Below, one piece after another: positions 34,770 to 48,420 of a stretch of 64,000 bases of DNA. The notes beneath the pieces were generated by a model. It searched no databases and was not told where the DNA came from. It was given only the letters and a program-made list of their open reading frames with translations. The stretch is from positions 31,230,645-31,294,644 of the forward strand of contig NC_057763.1 of NCBI RefSeq assembly GCF_010389155.1. The letters are read 5' to 3'. The translations under genes were made by a program, and so were the position numbers. Within the stretch, counting starts at the first letter, position 1. Each line of letters opens with the position of its first letter. Source of the stretch: Erigeron canadensis. Its lineage: Eukaryota > Streptophyta > Magnoliopsida > Asterales > Asteraceae.

Positions 34770-35163
34770 AGGGTGACTATCAAATGAGAATCAAATTAAA
34801 TTGAGAGCAAATGATAACACTTAAAAACTACATTTTGATGCATTAAAAGTCCATAAAACTGACATAGTGCTTAACTAATTATCATTATTTAAGTGTTTAA
34901 CAACACATTGATCCGTCAAAATAAAAAAAATCACGTTTTTTGTTGGATGCATCATTTTGATGAATATACATCCAAGATGGATGCACAAAACAAAAAACGT
35001 AATTTTTTTGATTTTGACGAATTAATGTGTTGTTAAACACTTAAATAATAATAATTAGTTATGCACTATGTTAGTTTTATGGACTTTTAATGCATCAAAA
35101 TGATGTTTTTAAGTATTCTCACTGTTTTTATTTTAAAAATTTTATCACCGGAATGTTACCCTA
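34770..35163. mobile_element. Palindromic MITE family M1, copy 2
   Basis: Ends AGGGTGAC and GTTACCCT are nearly complementary, with the same inner phrases as copy 1. Flanked by TA-rich DNA and, on the right, (TA)n at about 35171-35204. Confidence 0.85.
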
Positions 35164-35166
35164 TAG

Positions 35167-35206
<40 letters not shown>

Positions 35207-36049
35207 AACGGATCTCCCATATATGTGTGTGTGAGTATATAGAAATATAGAATAATATGTAAATCCTTATGTAGCAAAAGGTCAATACAACCTTTAACCG
35301 AGGATTATTAATTTAATTAAGATGATTTATCAACCCGAAACATTGTGGGTTCTGATCCATGGTGAAAATTGTTATACTAATATTTGCGGATATCTTGAAT
35401 ATATAATTGTATATGGATAATGATATATATACCTAACTCATATACCTAAAAATAGACCTACTCGATCTATATATTACATGATACATGTTTTTCACTCATT
35501 TTCTTTAATCATTTCTATTTTTGATCTTGCCATATGACTTGATCTCTCTTTTAGGCCTATCTTTAGTCATATAACTTAGTCACATTAATCATTTTCCTTG
35601 TATCTCTAAAAAAAAAAAAGTATGGCTGAAAATTCTTAGAAGTGGCAAAATAACTCAACAATTTAAGTACCATGTTTATTACTATTTAGCATGCATATTG
35701 TAATATTGTTTTCATCATTTTTTTAAAAAATTATTTGTTAGCATATACATACATTGTTAGTTTGTATTTTTCACTACCGTTTTATATAAGTTTCATACAT
35801 GTATATGAGGCCAAAAGTAGTGAATCATTTACAGAGTTAAGAACGTGTTGAATACATTGAAAATCATTCAGTCTGCAAAATAATGGTTCAAGACAGGCAA
35901 TGCCCGGCCTTAATTTCTTTCTTTATACCAAGTAAGCCATCTAGCTAGCTTTTTGTTTGTACATTAAATGTTGCTTACGTATAAATCAAACTACTGTATT
36001 AGAATGAGCGGATGCATGTATATATACAAGTCATATATATGCCCGCGTA
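35164..36049. other. AT-rich spacer
   Basis: TA microsatellite then AT-rich DNA; no gene seen. Confidence 0.5.
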
Positions 36050-36350
36050 ATGCGACGACGATGTTGATAGCGACGCGGGGTGGTGGTGGCGGTGAGTCGG
36101 TAATGGGTGGTGGGAGCAACAATTGTTGTAAAAGTAAAAGTAATTAATGTTAAAGGAGCTAGTGTACGTAGTTAGTTGTTTTAAGGATTGGGGGGTTTAT
36201 GTTATAATTGTTTCGTTAAGGATATTATAAGTATATTAGATGAGGATGTTTAAATTAATGAATAAAAGAAATTAAAGAGTGTTTTTGGTAGTTTTGAATT
36301 TGTAATTTGAGATTTGAAGAAGAGGTATCTCTAATATAAATAGATATAAA
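36050..36350 (-). mobile_element. Family-B Helitron-like repeat, copy 3 (reverse)
   Basis: On the minus strand: AATTTAAACATCCTCATCTA, then the CCACC-rich block, ending CGTCGCATTACGCGGGC. Same order as at 19500 and 22240. Confidence 0.5.
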
Positions 36351-37111
36351 TATTGATTTGTGCTCAAAGCCTGATAATTAATCCACCCCAATGGGCTTGG
36401 GTCTTATGGTCCAAAAAAGTGACGGGAAACCCGCTTTGGCTCTCTTGAAATCTCAAGTTCATATAAGGAAATCAAAACTTGTTTACTTACTAAGGAAACA
36501 AGCATGGTATTTACGCAATGTGGCAGTAGTAGTGGGAAAAACGGTATGCTTTATTAGAGATTTTGGGTAGTTACTCAAAGAAAAAAAACAAAAAAGTCCA
36601 AGGGCAAATAAGGTATTTCAAAAGTAGAAATATTTAATTGGGGGAGGGGATTTGCTTTGTTAGAAAGTAGAGATACTAATTAATTTCTTAAAAAAAAGAA
36701 AACATGAAAACTCTAATTAAGATGCACAGAACATGCACCTGAATTAATTTTGCATGTATATAGATACCAACATACATAAATTCTTTGCTAAGTCTATGAC
36801 TATGGATTTATATCTATTGATCATTGATGAGCCTGAATAAGTAACCCATCACACATTTAGAAAAAGAACTATTGTTAAAACATATAAAAGAGTAAAGTTG
36901 GTCAAATAAATAACGTACCCCACTGCATGTTTATTCGGTACGATTTGAATTTGATTGTTGCCTCAGTCGTTTAAAGCCATTAATATTGACTATTTATGTA
37001 CAAAAAATTGGTGGATTCCCCATTTCCCCCACGGGCCATGAGTTAGTACTCCCAATAATTATTAAAACATATTAACATGTACGTTTATTTCAAAGTTACA
37101 GAGTTCAATTA
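36351..37111. other. AT-rich spacer
   Basis: No gene found. Confidence 0.45.
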
Positions 37112-37425
37112 TATAAGAACGGTGAAAACATTTAAAATATCATTTTTATGCATTAAAAATATATAAAACTAACATAATGCATAACTAATTATCATTATTT
37201 AGGTGTTTAACAACATACTAATCTGTCAAAATCGAGAAAAAATCATATTCATAAAAATAAATGCACAAAACAAAAAACATGATTTTTTTTTATTTTGATG
37301 GATCAATGTGTTGTTAAACACTTAAATAATGATAATTAGTTTTAAACTATGTAAGTTTTATGAGCTTTTAATGCATCAAAATGATGATTTAAGTGTTCTT
37401 AACGCATTCTTATTTTAAGGGTTAC
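37112..37425. mobile_element. Palindromic MITE family M1, copy 3
   Basis: Shorter and more diverged: the left arm has lost part of the centre, but AACTAATTATCATTATTTAG and CTTTTAATGCATCAAAATGA are kept. Ends near GAACGGTG and TTTTAAGGGTTAC. Confidence 0.75.
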
Positions 37426-40250
37426 TTTCACGGGTGTTGGATACTTGGATTGATCGGGTATAAATGAACAAGTAATTTGATTATTAGTTGTGGATTTCGT
37501 TTTGAAAAATAAGAATCATATTCTTTATATAAGGCATATTCAAACTCATCTCTATTAAATTTTAATTAACTAGTCTGTGATACGAAGAGACGTAAGATTA
37601 GCCTTAATCATTTCAATATTTAACGCATGTTGTAACATTTTTTTTCTTTCGTCTCATCGATTTGTATTTCTTGCATGTCTTAACCAAAACTTTGTATCTA
37701 CTTTTCAAGTCAACTTTGTAGTCTTTGTCAATACTTTTTTATTTTAATCTATTTAAACAGTGTTATCTAAAACTTTTATATATATATATATAATAAATTG
37801 CACCATAAATCCATAATGTAAAAGTTATTTACCATTCAACTTTTGTTTCTGATGTATGTAAATATATTTGTGATTATTTCATATATAGATGACCAACTTA
37901 TATTTTGGACCCCCTTTTAATCCTAATACCTTAAACAGTTAAACTCTTATAAGGTCATGTTTAATTAATTCACATATTCTTTTTTTTAACAACAGGGGTG
38001 ATTGGACTCAACGGCATGTCTCTTCATCGTACAGTAGAGATCAACCACGTCACCAGCACAGTCAATCCGAGGGCATGACTGGCGGTGGAAGTCCCACTAC
38101 CGTTCTGGAGGAAATTAGCTAATGCTAGAGAAAACCCATATACTCCACCTCATTGGCAAATACTTCCCAATATGCCTTTCAAAGGTTTTGAACCCATGAC
38201 CAACATTTAGCTGAAAGACAATAAGAGATATTAAATGTTCAGTTGGACTAATGAATTGGATATTAATTTCATTCCGTTATAATACTTTTGGTTGTCAAAA
38301 GATGATGAAATTTCATTTCATTGGAATGTAAACATTCTTTTATTTGAAGTAATCTTCATTCCTTAAAGTTATTAGATGAAATTTTATTCGTTCCTTCTCT
38401 TGAATTTTCAAAAAATAAAAAACATTCTATTAAATTCTATTGCTTCGTAATTTAATTCTTTTGACATATTCCATTTTCAAAAAAAAAAAAAAATTGTAAA
38501 TCAAACACGCCTAATTTTTTCTAATTTGTTAATCTCATGACTTAGAAATTTTCAAACATATATATTTGAATACTCCGTATTTAATCACCAAAATCAATCA
38601 AATTTACTCTTTTCTAAATTTAAATACTCATCTTGACATGGAACACTCGTTATCTTCTTGGAACCCTATCTCTCACACATACACACACAAACATGTTCTG
38701 TGTGTATGTATATATATATATATGTATAGACATATTCATTTGTAATTTGACTCCAAATGGAGAGAAAGAAGAAACTTAATCGTCAGAAGATGAGCCACTT
38801 ATGTTTCCAAATTACTATGTCTCCAATTCAAGCCTTCAGCTTTGCTTATATTCTACACCAAATATGCAAGAAAATAAACTCATTGATGTTACCCTTCGCT
38901 ATTTCATGATCCGCAAATGTGTTTTCTCCGGCGAAGAAGAGTTCGCCGGCGTCTTAAGTTTTTCTTTTCACCGGCGTACATGGGAAAGCCAGGCATTGTT
39001 TCATCTTCCTCTTTTTATTTTTCTTTAGTTTTTTACTATTATTACCCTTCTTTCAATTGTTAACTTAATGTTATGATGAAATTTTTAATTAATGTAATAA
39101 ATATTTGGCTGGTTTTTCAAGTTTATCAATTATTCCAATTCTCTATCTATAGTTATATATTTATACTACTATATATACAAATTATACCCTCATGTTAAAA
39201 AATTAATATTTTTGGAACATACAAAATTATTATTTTGTAAATTAATGAATTAACTTACACAATCATTTCATTATTTTCTAAAAAATACCTACTACTTTTT
39301 TAAATCAAATGTCTTTACATCAATATCTGTCGATCACATTGTATCACTGTCATTGTCATCACTGTCGCATTGCACGGATACTATGCTTGTATATAAGCTA
39401 CGTACATCATATGAATTTTATTTATTATTATTTTTTTTAACATTAATTTTATTTAATTATATATTAGAGGTAAACTTGAAAATAAATCGATAAAAACATA
39501 AATTAGAGGTTGTACATTGTGAATTATGCACATCATTTTAATTATTATGATATGATAATACTCCGTATAAATTAAAAGCATTAAACTACAAATAATACGT
39601 CAAACACACCACATGTTAGCTTCGAACAAAAAAACAATATGAATTAATGGTTGGTGGCATGCAGGTGTTATATATTATAAAATGTATTTTCTTTGTACCA
39701 ATATCATTTTTGTTAATTAATGTTTTTCGGTACGTGTTACAGTAATTCATGTTTCTACATGTTTTTAAAGTTCTTTTTAGTTTACTTGCTTTCTTTTCAA
39801 ACATTCAAAAGGTATTTTATTGAAGATGAAAACTAGCCAGAAACAAGAGTTAAGCATGAAATTTGTTTACTTCCCTCACTCTTTCTTCATTTTTGTGTGG
39901 TTTTTTTATTTTTTTGTTTTTCACTTTTTGAAAAATTTTTTTTTCCTTATTTTCTTTTAACACAAACCCATTCCAAAAAAAAAAAAAAAAAAATTTTTGT
40001 AAAAAATCATATGGGTTACGTGTTAAGAAAACGTATGAATACGATACGGGCGTTGCCCTACATCTATTCTAAAGGGCTGTCACCGGATGCATATGAGAAT
40101 GGTATGGATTTAATGGGCGGCGATCCAAGAGAAGGTGACGGTTGTTACGGTACAGGCTTTGCCCTTAATGCTAATGGCAAAGCCCTTAGAGATGGTTTTC
40201 CAATGGTTCTCACGGTTCTCACCATATATGTGGTTCTCACTTGATCCCTT

Positions 40251-40302
<52 letters not shown>
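37426..40302. other. AT-rich intergenic DNA, no supported gene
   Basis: A short ORF with ATG at 38801 (75 codons) has no recognisable motif; another at 38759 is shorter. Bases 39230-39395 end CGCATTGCACGGATAC and are probably a family-B fragment. The ORF at 39897-40244 overlaps low-complexity DNA. A (TA)n tract spans about 40255-40302. Confidence 0.4.
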
Positions 40303-40307
<5 letters not shown>

Positions 40308-40793
40308 AAAGTTATTTTGAGAACCCTTTTTTTGCGAAAACCTTTGAGAACTTTTCAAACTAAGTTCAACCGATGATTATTCTTTACATAAAAATTGTTT
40401 TTTGATTGTTTTCTGAATAACTTGTGTGTAATTTTGAAGTTTATAATTGTGTGGAGACCTGGATTATCATCCGTTATACAATTATGTGAAGATTTGGATT
40501 CTTGATCACATGTGCACGAATATTGCTATGATTACATGTGATCGACTTGCATACATGTGGTCCTAGCAATATTCGTGCACATGTGATCAAGTATCCAAAT
40601 CTCCACATAATTGTATAACGGATGATAATCCATGCCTCTACACAATTATAAACTTCAAAATTACACATAAGTTATTCAGAAAACAGTCAAAAAACAATTT
40701 TCATGTAAAGAACAATCATCGGTTGTGCTTGATTTGAAAAGTTCCCAAAGATTCTCGCAAAAAAAAAGGGTTCTCAAAATAACTTTACCATAT
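40303..40793. mobile_element. Palindromic MITE family M2, ~490 bp
   Basis: Almost complete inverted symmetry: GTGAAAAGTTATTTTGAGAA on the left pairs with the right end TTCTCAAAATAACTTTACC, and the inner CACATGTGCACGAATATTGC pairs with its partner at about 40566-40585. Inserted in a TA microsatellite. Different sequence from M1 but the same target preference. Confidence 0.85.
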
Positions 40794-43456
40794 ACATATG
40801 TTGAAACAATACCAATTTTTCCAATTAATCTATGACAATTTTGATAGATCATTTGGATAGCCACATAAAACTGGTACATTTGATCTCTTTTGCGATGTAT
40901 GAAAGGGACGGGGTCTTGTTGAAGAAAGAATATGCTATCATTTATGGACTTCCATATATTTGATATTTCAGCAGTAGGCTAGAATGATTGAGTGGATGAG
41001 TTTTTCTTTCGTGGTTCGATGTTGGGCGCTTAGTTAGTTTACTTGTGACTTGAACAATATTATTTTCGTTAAAACTTTAGATGTTGTAAAGTAAGTTCAT
41101 TAATAATATTATAAATATATTAAGTAAATATTATAGACATTTTAAGTAAAAATCTTTAAAAGTAATAAATAAAAAAAAAACATTTTGAAGTTATTAACGA
41201 CGTATTCTGAAAATTTCGAAGAAATCATATACTTTAGCTACTCTATACAATGTAGTACTATAAAAATATAATATAGATATATTTGGTGTAGTTTGACTTT
41301 TGGACGGTGTAGCCAGATGGCTGAAAGTGCACAGAGGCCGGCTGGGCCATGGGTCGTACGAACGCGTGTAATTGGCTAGTAATATACGAGTACTTTGTTT
41401 AGTTATCAACCAACACTTTTCAAAATTATACGGCTGACATTCCGCCCGAGGTTTTCACTTCTACGTACCATCTTAATTAATTAACTTAATTGTAACTCCT
41501 ACAACACCTCTAATTCGATATCTCGGGATGCATATATTGATTGGAATTATTGTATTTAGAGAAAGTTGTATTATACAGGTATTTGAAATATGCATTTATA
41601 TTTCGAGAGAAATCTCTATTACGGACCCGGTTAAGACAACGTATGTCAGACCTCTCGCTATCGAATTGCGACACGAAGTTTCCAACGAAATTAATCTTTC
41701 AAAGAAAAGATAAGATTAGTCTTACTTTCAAATAGATCATATTAAGTAAAAAATTTTTTTACCCCAAACTCCTTGCAAATTTGTAGATTCACAAACCCCT
41801 TGCTGATTTAAGGAGCTTGTCAATGATGGGTGTTTTTTTACTTTTTTTCTTACACGTGAATTTTAGTATTTCTCTTTTCTTAAATTCTCCTTCAATATTA
41901 CCATGTTTTTTGATTTTCTTCTTATACATAGCTTTTGAGTGTTAACCATATGTATTATTTTTTGATTATTTTAAGATTCCGAGGAGTTTAGCATATCTTT
42001 GAACTTATAGTATTAATCTTGTTTCACTTATCTTTTAAAGCTAAGCTTTTTTTCTTTTTCTTTTTTTTTTCTAGATCGATCAACGAGTTTATATTTTGAT
42101 TTTAATTAGCTAGGGAATAAAATATGAAATTAGTCATAAAATTGGACATTTTAAATTTGAGCCAATATGTGAAAATAAGCTAATCCAAACACTTCATATT
42201 AGAATTAGAATTTTATAACTGTGGTTATTGTATCATCAATTTAAAATTAAAGAATATACAATAAAGAATTTTCGGTAATTAATTAAGTCGGTGTATGTTT
42301 GTCTTGCACATTTTGGTGTGCTCGATCACAGTGTACTTCGACTTCAACAATTATACGAGTACAATATAAGTGGATCACATCTAGATCAATCTTTTGTTAA
42401 TTTTTTGTACAACAACTTTCATCGAGCATGCACTCAACAACATGTATCACTTTTTTTTTTCTTTTTTTTTTTTTTTTTTTTGTGATAACGTGGATTGATG
42501 TTTTACGAGATACTAAAACAATATAAGTAAAACTATGAGTGTAAAAAGAGTGAGAGACAACAAAGGCCCATATGTAAGGAGTTTATTTTGTCTCACAAAA
42601 TGCGTGATTAGGTTAATTATCAAAATGAAAGCCAAACGATGAACGATTATCTCTGTGGAAACAAAGCTTAACTATTATTATTCCCAAAGGCCCAAATTAT
42701 ATACTACCATTAAATAGAATGATGATGTCATGTTGCAAGCCTCCAATAGCAAAAAATAATCAAAACCGAACTTAGCAAAATATATTGCGGCCCAACCCGA
42801 TTATCTAGAGCTATGTTGCCAAGCCCAGAACAATGCCCAAAATTCAGTGCGGCCCAACCCAACAATATAAGAAAGTGTAAAACTACGAGTGTAGACTGTA
42901 GAAACCATATGTGACTTATGCACTTTTTAACAAGTGATATTCGTATTATTTTATTTGATATATTGACCATATTGTATATTTTTTATAACACGCTATACAA
43001 GTATTTAATGTATAGTTCTAGTAGATGTATCAAATAAAGTGATACAAATATTACTTCCCTTTCAACAAACTTAGAGGTAGCCTATTTGGTAATCCTCTTG
43101 TCTTTTTGTGATGACAAATAACAAGGCGGCGGCAAAGCCGCTATCCGTCAATGTGAGGTAGCCTATGTAGATCCTCTTGTAGTCTTGTCTGTTGGGATGA
43201 AAAGCAATGTTTAAATTTTGGCATGAAGTAGATTAATATTAGCCGGTGTACTTTAGAAATTAGAAGTGGATTGAATTTTTTGTTAAAAAAGTAATAATAA
43301 CAAAACCACCATTAGTTTTGCGTAAATACAACATATTGTGGAGTAAATCATAAAAGGAAAATTCAGAAAAATCTAAGAATTGTCTTTAGACTCAATCACT
43401 AAGCTTTGAAACTATAACAAGCAACTTCAAAAATTATACTGTGAATTTCATCATTT
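40794..43456. other. AT-rich intergenic DNA
   Basis: No gene seen. AGGTAGCCTAT...ATCCTCTTG is duplicated near 43075 and 43155 around a GGCGGCGGCAAAGCCGC palindrome. A poly(T) run lies at 42450-42482. Confidence 0.45.
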
Positions 43457-45832
43457 TTAAGCTTTTGCCTGCTCAACATTTGCCCAATCTTTTCGGATAT
43501 CAAACGAATAGCTGATCTCCAAGTAGCATTTGTTATCATCATCAACAAACTGAAGACAACAACAAAAAAAACAATCATAGTTGATCTTAGTAATTGGTGG
43601 GGTGTATGGCGAATAACAGTTAATTTAAAAAAAAAAAAAAAAAGTTAATCTCAGTATACAAAGTACATATTAATCAAAAATTGACAAATTGGCACGTTTC
43701 AAGAATAATGATAATGCTTACCAACAACATCATTAGTCCCTAAAACTCATGGGCTAGCAAAATGATGACTTACTTTAAAAAGTAAGATTTAAGCTCAAGA
43801 TGGGCTTATGTGCTTTCAATTAATTAAGATGGACATGTGGTGGGTGCATGACTTCAAGTACTAACGATATCGACTTCAATATAAAAAGACAAATATTATT
43901 TTGTGACATAGTGAGTACTAATATATTAAGGGAAAAATAAATATAAGATTGTCCGGCATTTAAACTTAGGTATTGAATATCTCACATATTAATTTTTTAA
44001 AAATTTTTATTTAACGAATAAATGTTTAAGCCATTATGAATTTTATGGATTAAAAAATTAGTATGTGAGTGTTCCATACCTAAGCTTAACTATTTAAGAT
44101 ATTTATATAATTATCATATATTAATGTCTATACACAACTTCAAACCATTTAGCCATGGACATAGTTCTATATCATGTCGATTTCAAAGAATTTATATATA
44201 CATTTTTAGATCAAAAATTCAAATTTAAGACTTGGAGAAAATGATACTCCTAAATTAGTGACAATTTTACCTTTGTTTTAGCAGAGTAAGAACCTCTTGC
44301 AAAATAACCAGAAGGGGTTGTCTCCTCGGGCATCTCATAAGTGTATGCTTCTTGTTGTGGACTAAAAGTACCAAGCATTTGTTTGACATTATCGACTGCG
44401 AACCCAAAAGAACAAAAAAACGATTATATGATATTAAATGATTAGACTCATATACAGTAGCTAGGAGGTAGTATTTGATGCATGTTTTTAACAAAATCTA
44501 TTTAACATGCACTTATAGCCACTCATTAACATAACAATTATAAAATCGGGCTTTGTTATACTAATTATTCTATACTGATTATTTGACCCTAAATTAATCA
44601 AATTATGTCTAGTGCATGTCTAACTTTTAAGGGATACACTAAAACTGATTATTATAGGGTAAAGTACATGTGTATGTAACTCGTGACCAATTACTATCGT
44701 ATGAAATAAACTTTAATCGGATTCATTGTATGTAAGTAACCTGTTAAACTGAACGAATCGTGTAAACAATGTGCTAAATGCTGATGTGGAGGTCACTCTT
44801 TGGTCCACACATCACATGCCAGATGGTGCGACGTTAGTATCCGACCAATTTGATTCGTTCAGTTTAGCAGGTTCCTTACAGACAATGAACCCGATTAGAC
44901 TTTCTTTCATACAATAATAACTGGTCACGAGTTACATACACACAGATACTTAAACCATTATTATAACGCAACCAAATACTGATTTTCAAGAAATTTATGT
45001 TGCAAAACATATCCCTAAACTTAATTTGTTCATGAACTTTGTTACTAAATTAATTAGGCATTATATATGGTTTACCTTTGACACCAGTTTTCCATACTTT
45101 GTTGGTGTACTTGAAACCTGCAACAATGTTCTGACCCACTTTAAAGGAGAACTTGAGACGGTAAGGACAACCTTCTTTCAATGTAAACCATAACCCTTTC
45201 GGTTTTCCATCTTCAGGTATCGCGAGAACAATGTCGGGTCTTCCAGGAGACACAATCGAAAGGCTGAGAATCTTCACTTCTGGTTCTAATGATTCTGTAA
45301 ATTAAAGCATTTTGAAAAACATCAAATTTTGACAATTCCTTTTTATTGGCAATATTAAATAATCAAGTCACGATTATCTTTCATGAGACCAGAATTCACA
45401 ACCTATACAGTACCTAAAAAACGCTACACCGAAAAAATGTTAAAACTTAATTACCTCCAACATTATTAATATCAACATTTCCAAGTAGTTGTTCTTTCCA
45501 CTTTCTTAGACTCTCATCATCCTACAAACAACAAAATCTTCATTTATATAAATTTAAAAAATAACAAAAATGGAGGGAATATATATAAGAAATATTTGAA
45601 CCTTATCTTTTTCAATTTGTTCCTTGAGGGTGCATTGAGGACCCAATTCTATTTTTTGATCCTCTACATCTTCATCTTGATCAGTTTCATAAAGTGAAGA
45701 TTCACTCCCACTTCTTTTTACACTTTCTTTTTCTCCACCATTTTCTTTAATTACTTCACTTTTATCTAAATTAATATTTTCTTCATGAGACATACTAGTT
45801 GAGCTAGAAACAGCTTCAATGGATAAAGACAT
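43457..45832 (-). CDS. RHOGDI: Rho GDP-dissociation inhibitor (RhoGDI/SCN1-like), 244 aa
   Basis: Five exons on the minus strand: 45832-45602, 45521-45455, 45294-45076, 44395-44271 and 43549-43457, all with GT-AG borders and matching phases. It binds prenylated Rho-of-plants (ROP) GTPases, keeps them GDP-bound and extracts them from membranes, thereby focusing polar growth such as root hairs (family knowledge). Residues 1-60 form the acidic, Ser-rich N-terminal arm. KIELGPQCTLKEQIEKDK is the regulatory arm before the beta-sandwich. SIVSPGRPDIVL, KGLWFTLKEG, YTNKVWKTGVKV, LGTFSPQ, MPEETTPSGYFARGSY and KCYLEISYSFDIRKDW are hallmark blocks of the isoprenyl-binding domain. Length fits the family (about 220-250). 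The C-terminus has a short extra NVEQAKA. A MITE lies in intron 3. No defect. Confidence 0.95.
44657..44956. mobile_element. Mutator-type MITE, 300 bp, in RhoGDI intron 3
   Basis: Terminal inverted repeats of roughly 100 bp (GGGTAAAGTACATGTGTATG against the inverted right end), bordered by ATTATTATA at 44648-44656 and 44957-44965, a perfect 9-bp duplication as made by Mutator-like transposases. Confidence 0.85.
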
Positions 45833-48169
45833 GAATTCAACAATTAATGGGTTTCTCCGTCGATTATTTAGAATTTTTTTTTTTATTATTATTATTTGAG
45901 CAATTGAGCAAAATGGGTGTCAAGATAAGATATGAGGCTAACAGTTTGCACCAAGAATGTTGTAACCCACCATCTTGTAAGTGACGAAAAAAATGTCAGT
46001 TGGAACGCATAAATAGAAAATAATTAGTATTTGTTGAATAACACCCAATTAGAAAGGGAAAAAAAAAAGTTAGTTGCTTTTTTAAAGAAAGTGAAAATTC
46101 TTGAAATAACGGCTCTGTAACGGCAAGAAGAAGATACAAGGAATTCTGTAAAAGAGCGGAAAAATCAAGATAAAGGGCGGAAGTGGGGTTTAATCTACTT
46201 AATATAAAATAATTTATGGAGGATTTTGAGGAGAAAGTAAATCTTCTAGATAGATATAGAGATAAGGCATGAAAGACAAAAATATATCTAGGATTGTGTA
46301 AAAGACTAGAGCTCTAGAGAACTAAATTGAAGTATTATAAATAAAGGTTTGTTAATGACAGCCTTATTAATTAATTTGATACATTAAAATTTATATTTTG
46401 TCTTTTAAAAATTTAATAGGTGATTATTGATATATAAAGTACTACTTTATGCATGTAATAACCTGTTAATAACAATCCTTACGCTGTTATTATTATTTTC
46501 CTTTATAAATATTAAAAATTTATCACATATATGAACTTTAAAAGAGAGTTTCTATCGTTTGCAGCATGATATATATTTTTTATTAGTTTGTAATAACATA
46601 TAACATTGTTAACTATCTCTAAAATGCTCTAGTGACAAAGAGGTTTTTTCTCACAATATGTCAGGGTAAATACTTTAATTAATAAATTATTTTGTTTTTA
46701 CAAATATTGTTAACTTCTAATGCATATTAAATTAGATTAAATTAGTACTTTATACGAGACTAACTGAAAACCTAAATGAATTATAAATTCAAATTTAAAC
46801 ATATACAAGAAAAAGTAAACCGTTAACTTAAATGTAAAGAATATAAATAAGATAAAATAAAATAATATAATTATAAGACAACATATATTTTATTTCATTT
46901 TTGCAATAATTCTTTATAGAGAAAGTTTGTTTTAATATTTATTTGATCTTCCATTTGTGATTCATATCAGCACATTCAGATTCCTTTTTAATTTAGTTTG
47001 AAAAATTACAATATACAATAGATACGTCAGGTTAGTAATTAACTTAAATTGTTGATAATACTTTGTATGAAACTTTTCTTTTTATGAAACTGCGAAATAC
47101 ATATTAATGTTTTAAAAAAAAAAATAGAAATAAAGATGGTGTAGTTAGGCCCAACCCACCACAATATGCAGACTTCGTAGTCCAAACCCATAGAATCACA
47201 TTCAAATCTAATCTCTAAGACTCCAAACATACTACCAAATTACATAGGTTGACGGTCAACAAGTAAAAGCACGATCATGAACCTTATCCTCCTATAAAGG
47301 ATGGTTCATGAAGTTATTGAAGCATGGAAACAAAACGTGACTATTTGAGTAAACCATGGACTATTTATGTCAAAAACTCTATTCGAATATCATTTCAATT
47401 CAACAACAAATGTGGTTATGGGAATATGGACAAAACGAAGACACTACTGGTTTCTTCTGACACGGTTCACAAGAATGGGATGGTCCAACTTATTGTTTTC
47501 TGAAATTTTCATTGAATCATTGTCGTTTACGTGAATGTCGGATAGACACTTTTAAAGTTGTAACTTTAAAGATAAATTTAGAACAATTTTAATTATTATT
47601 GATTTAAAATTATGATTTAAAGATCAAGTTTAGATTTTGATTTTTAACTTTAATTCAAAGGTGAGGATTATTCAACTTTACATCTAAAGTTGATCCAACT
47701 TTAGAGTATATATATCTCTTTATCTATGAATGTCCTAATATTTGTACCTTATGTACAATAAAGTAGTAAACTAGAAAAGAAAAAAAATAATAATACTACG
47801 TACTGAAACGGAGGCAAATTTAGTTCGAGAGGGCAGTGTAGAATTGTCTAGTTATGGGTACTTAGTATAGATTTTTTGAGCTAATTATATATAACTAAAA
47901 TTGTTCTCTTCCAGATCGACTTCCACCTCTAATAAGACCTAGAGGGGAAGCTCACTCTTTTATGCCTATCACTAGTGGAGATTAAACACCTATGACCACC
48001 GTAGGAAAAGAATTAGAATAATATACCGCAAAAAAAAAAAAAAAAAACATATGACCACCCTAAATATATACTCAGGGCAGGACGCGAATTGATGGACGGC
48101 AATTCATGCTTCTAACAGTAATCCATCTAAACGAAAAGACAACACATTTATCAAAGAATTTTTTGGTTT
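45833..48169. other. RhoGDI upstream region and AT-rich intergenic DNA
   Basis: The RhoGDI promoter should be in the first few hundred bases, but no clear TATA box was chosen. The rest is AT-rich without a gene. Confidence 0.45.
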
Positions 48170-48420
48170 TGATATGAGGTTGTTGAAGATAGCTTTATTT
48201 CTATTATTCTAAATTATCGAAATTGTTGATCACAACTTTGAAACATACCGAGAGAATTGAGGACAGATTTATATGATCAACCCAATATATCACTAGCAGG
48301 AACACCGATAGACCTCCAATTGGTGACCCCGGACCAAATGAAGATAATAGTTGGACAAGAGACAAATATGTGATTTGAATCAGTCTATAAAGAAATATAG
48401 CAGAGCTCGATCGGTGTGTC
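48170..48420 (-). pseudogene. LINE reverse-transcriptase C-terminal (zf-RVT) relic
   Basis: On the minus strand a frame reads HIFVSCPTIIFIWSGVTNW, the H-x-F-x2-C...W pattern of the zf-RVT zinc region at the end of plant LINE polymerases, followed by a stop. Upstream frames contain stops. A short, decayed fragment. Confidence 0.55.

Noticed and set aside
38759..39028. Possible small-peptide gene (75 codons)
   Set aside because: No signal peptide, no conserved peptide motif and no clear promoter; kept only as a remark.
40010..40244. Protein-coding gene with the frame MGYVLRKRMNTIRALPYIYS
   Set aside because: It ends in the TA microsatellite and the upstream part is low-complexity; no recognisable domain or splice partner.
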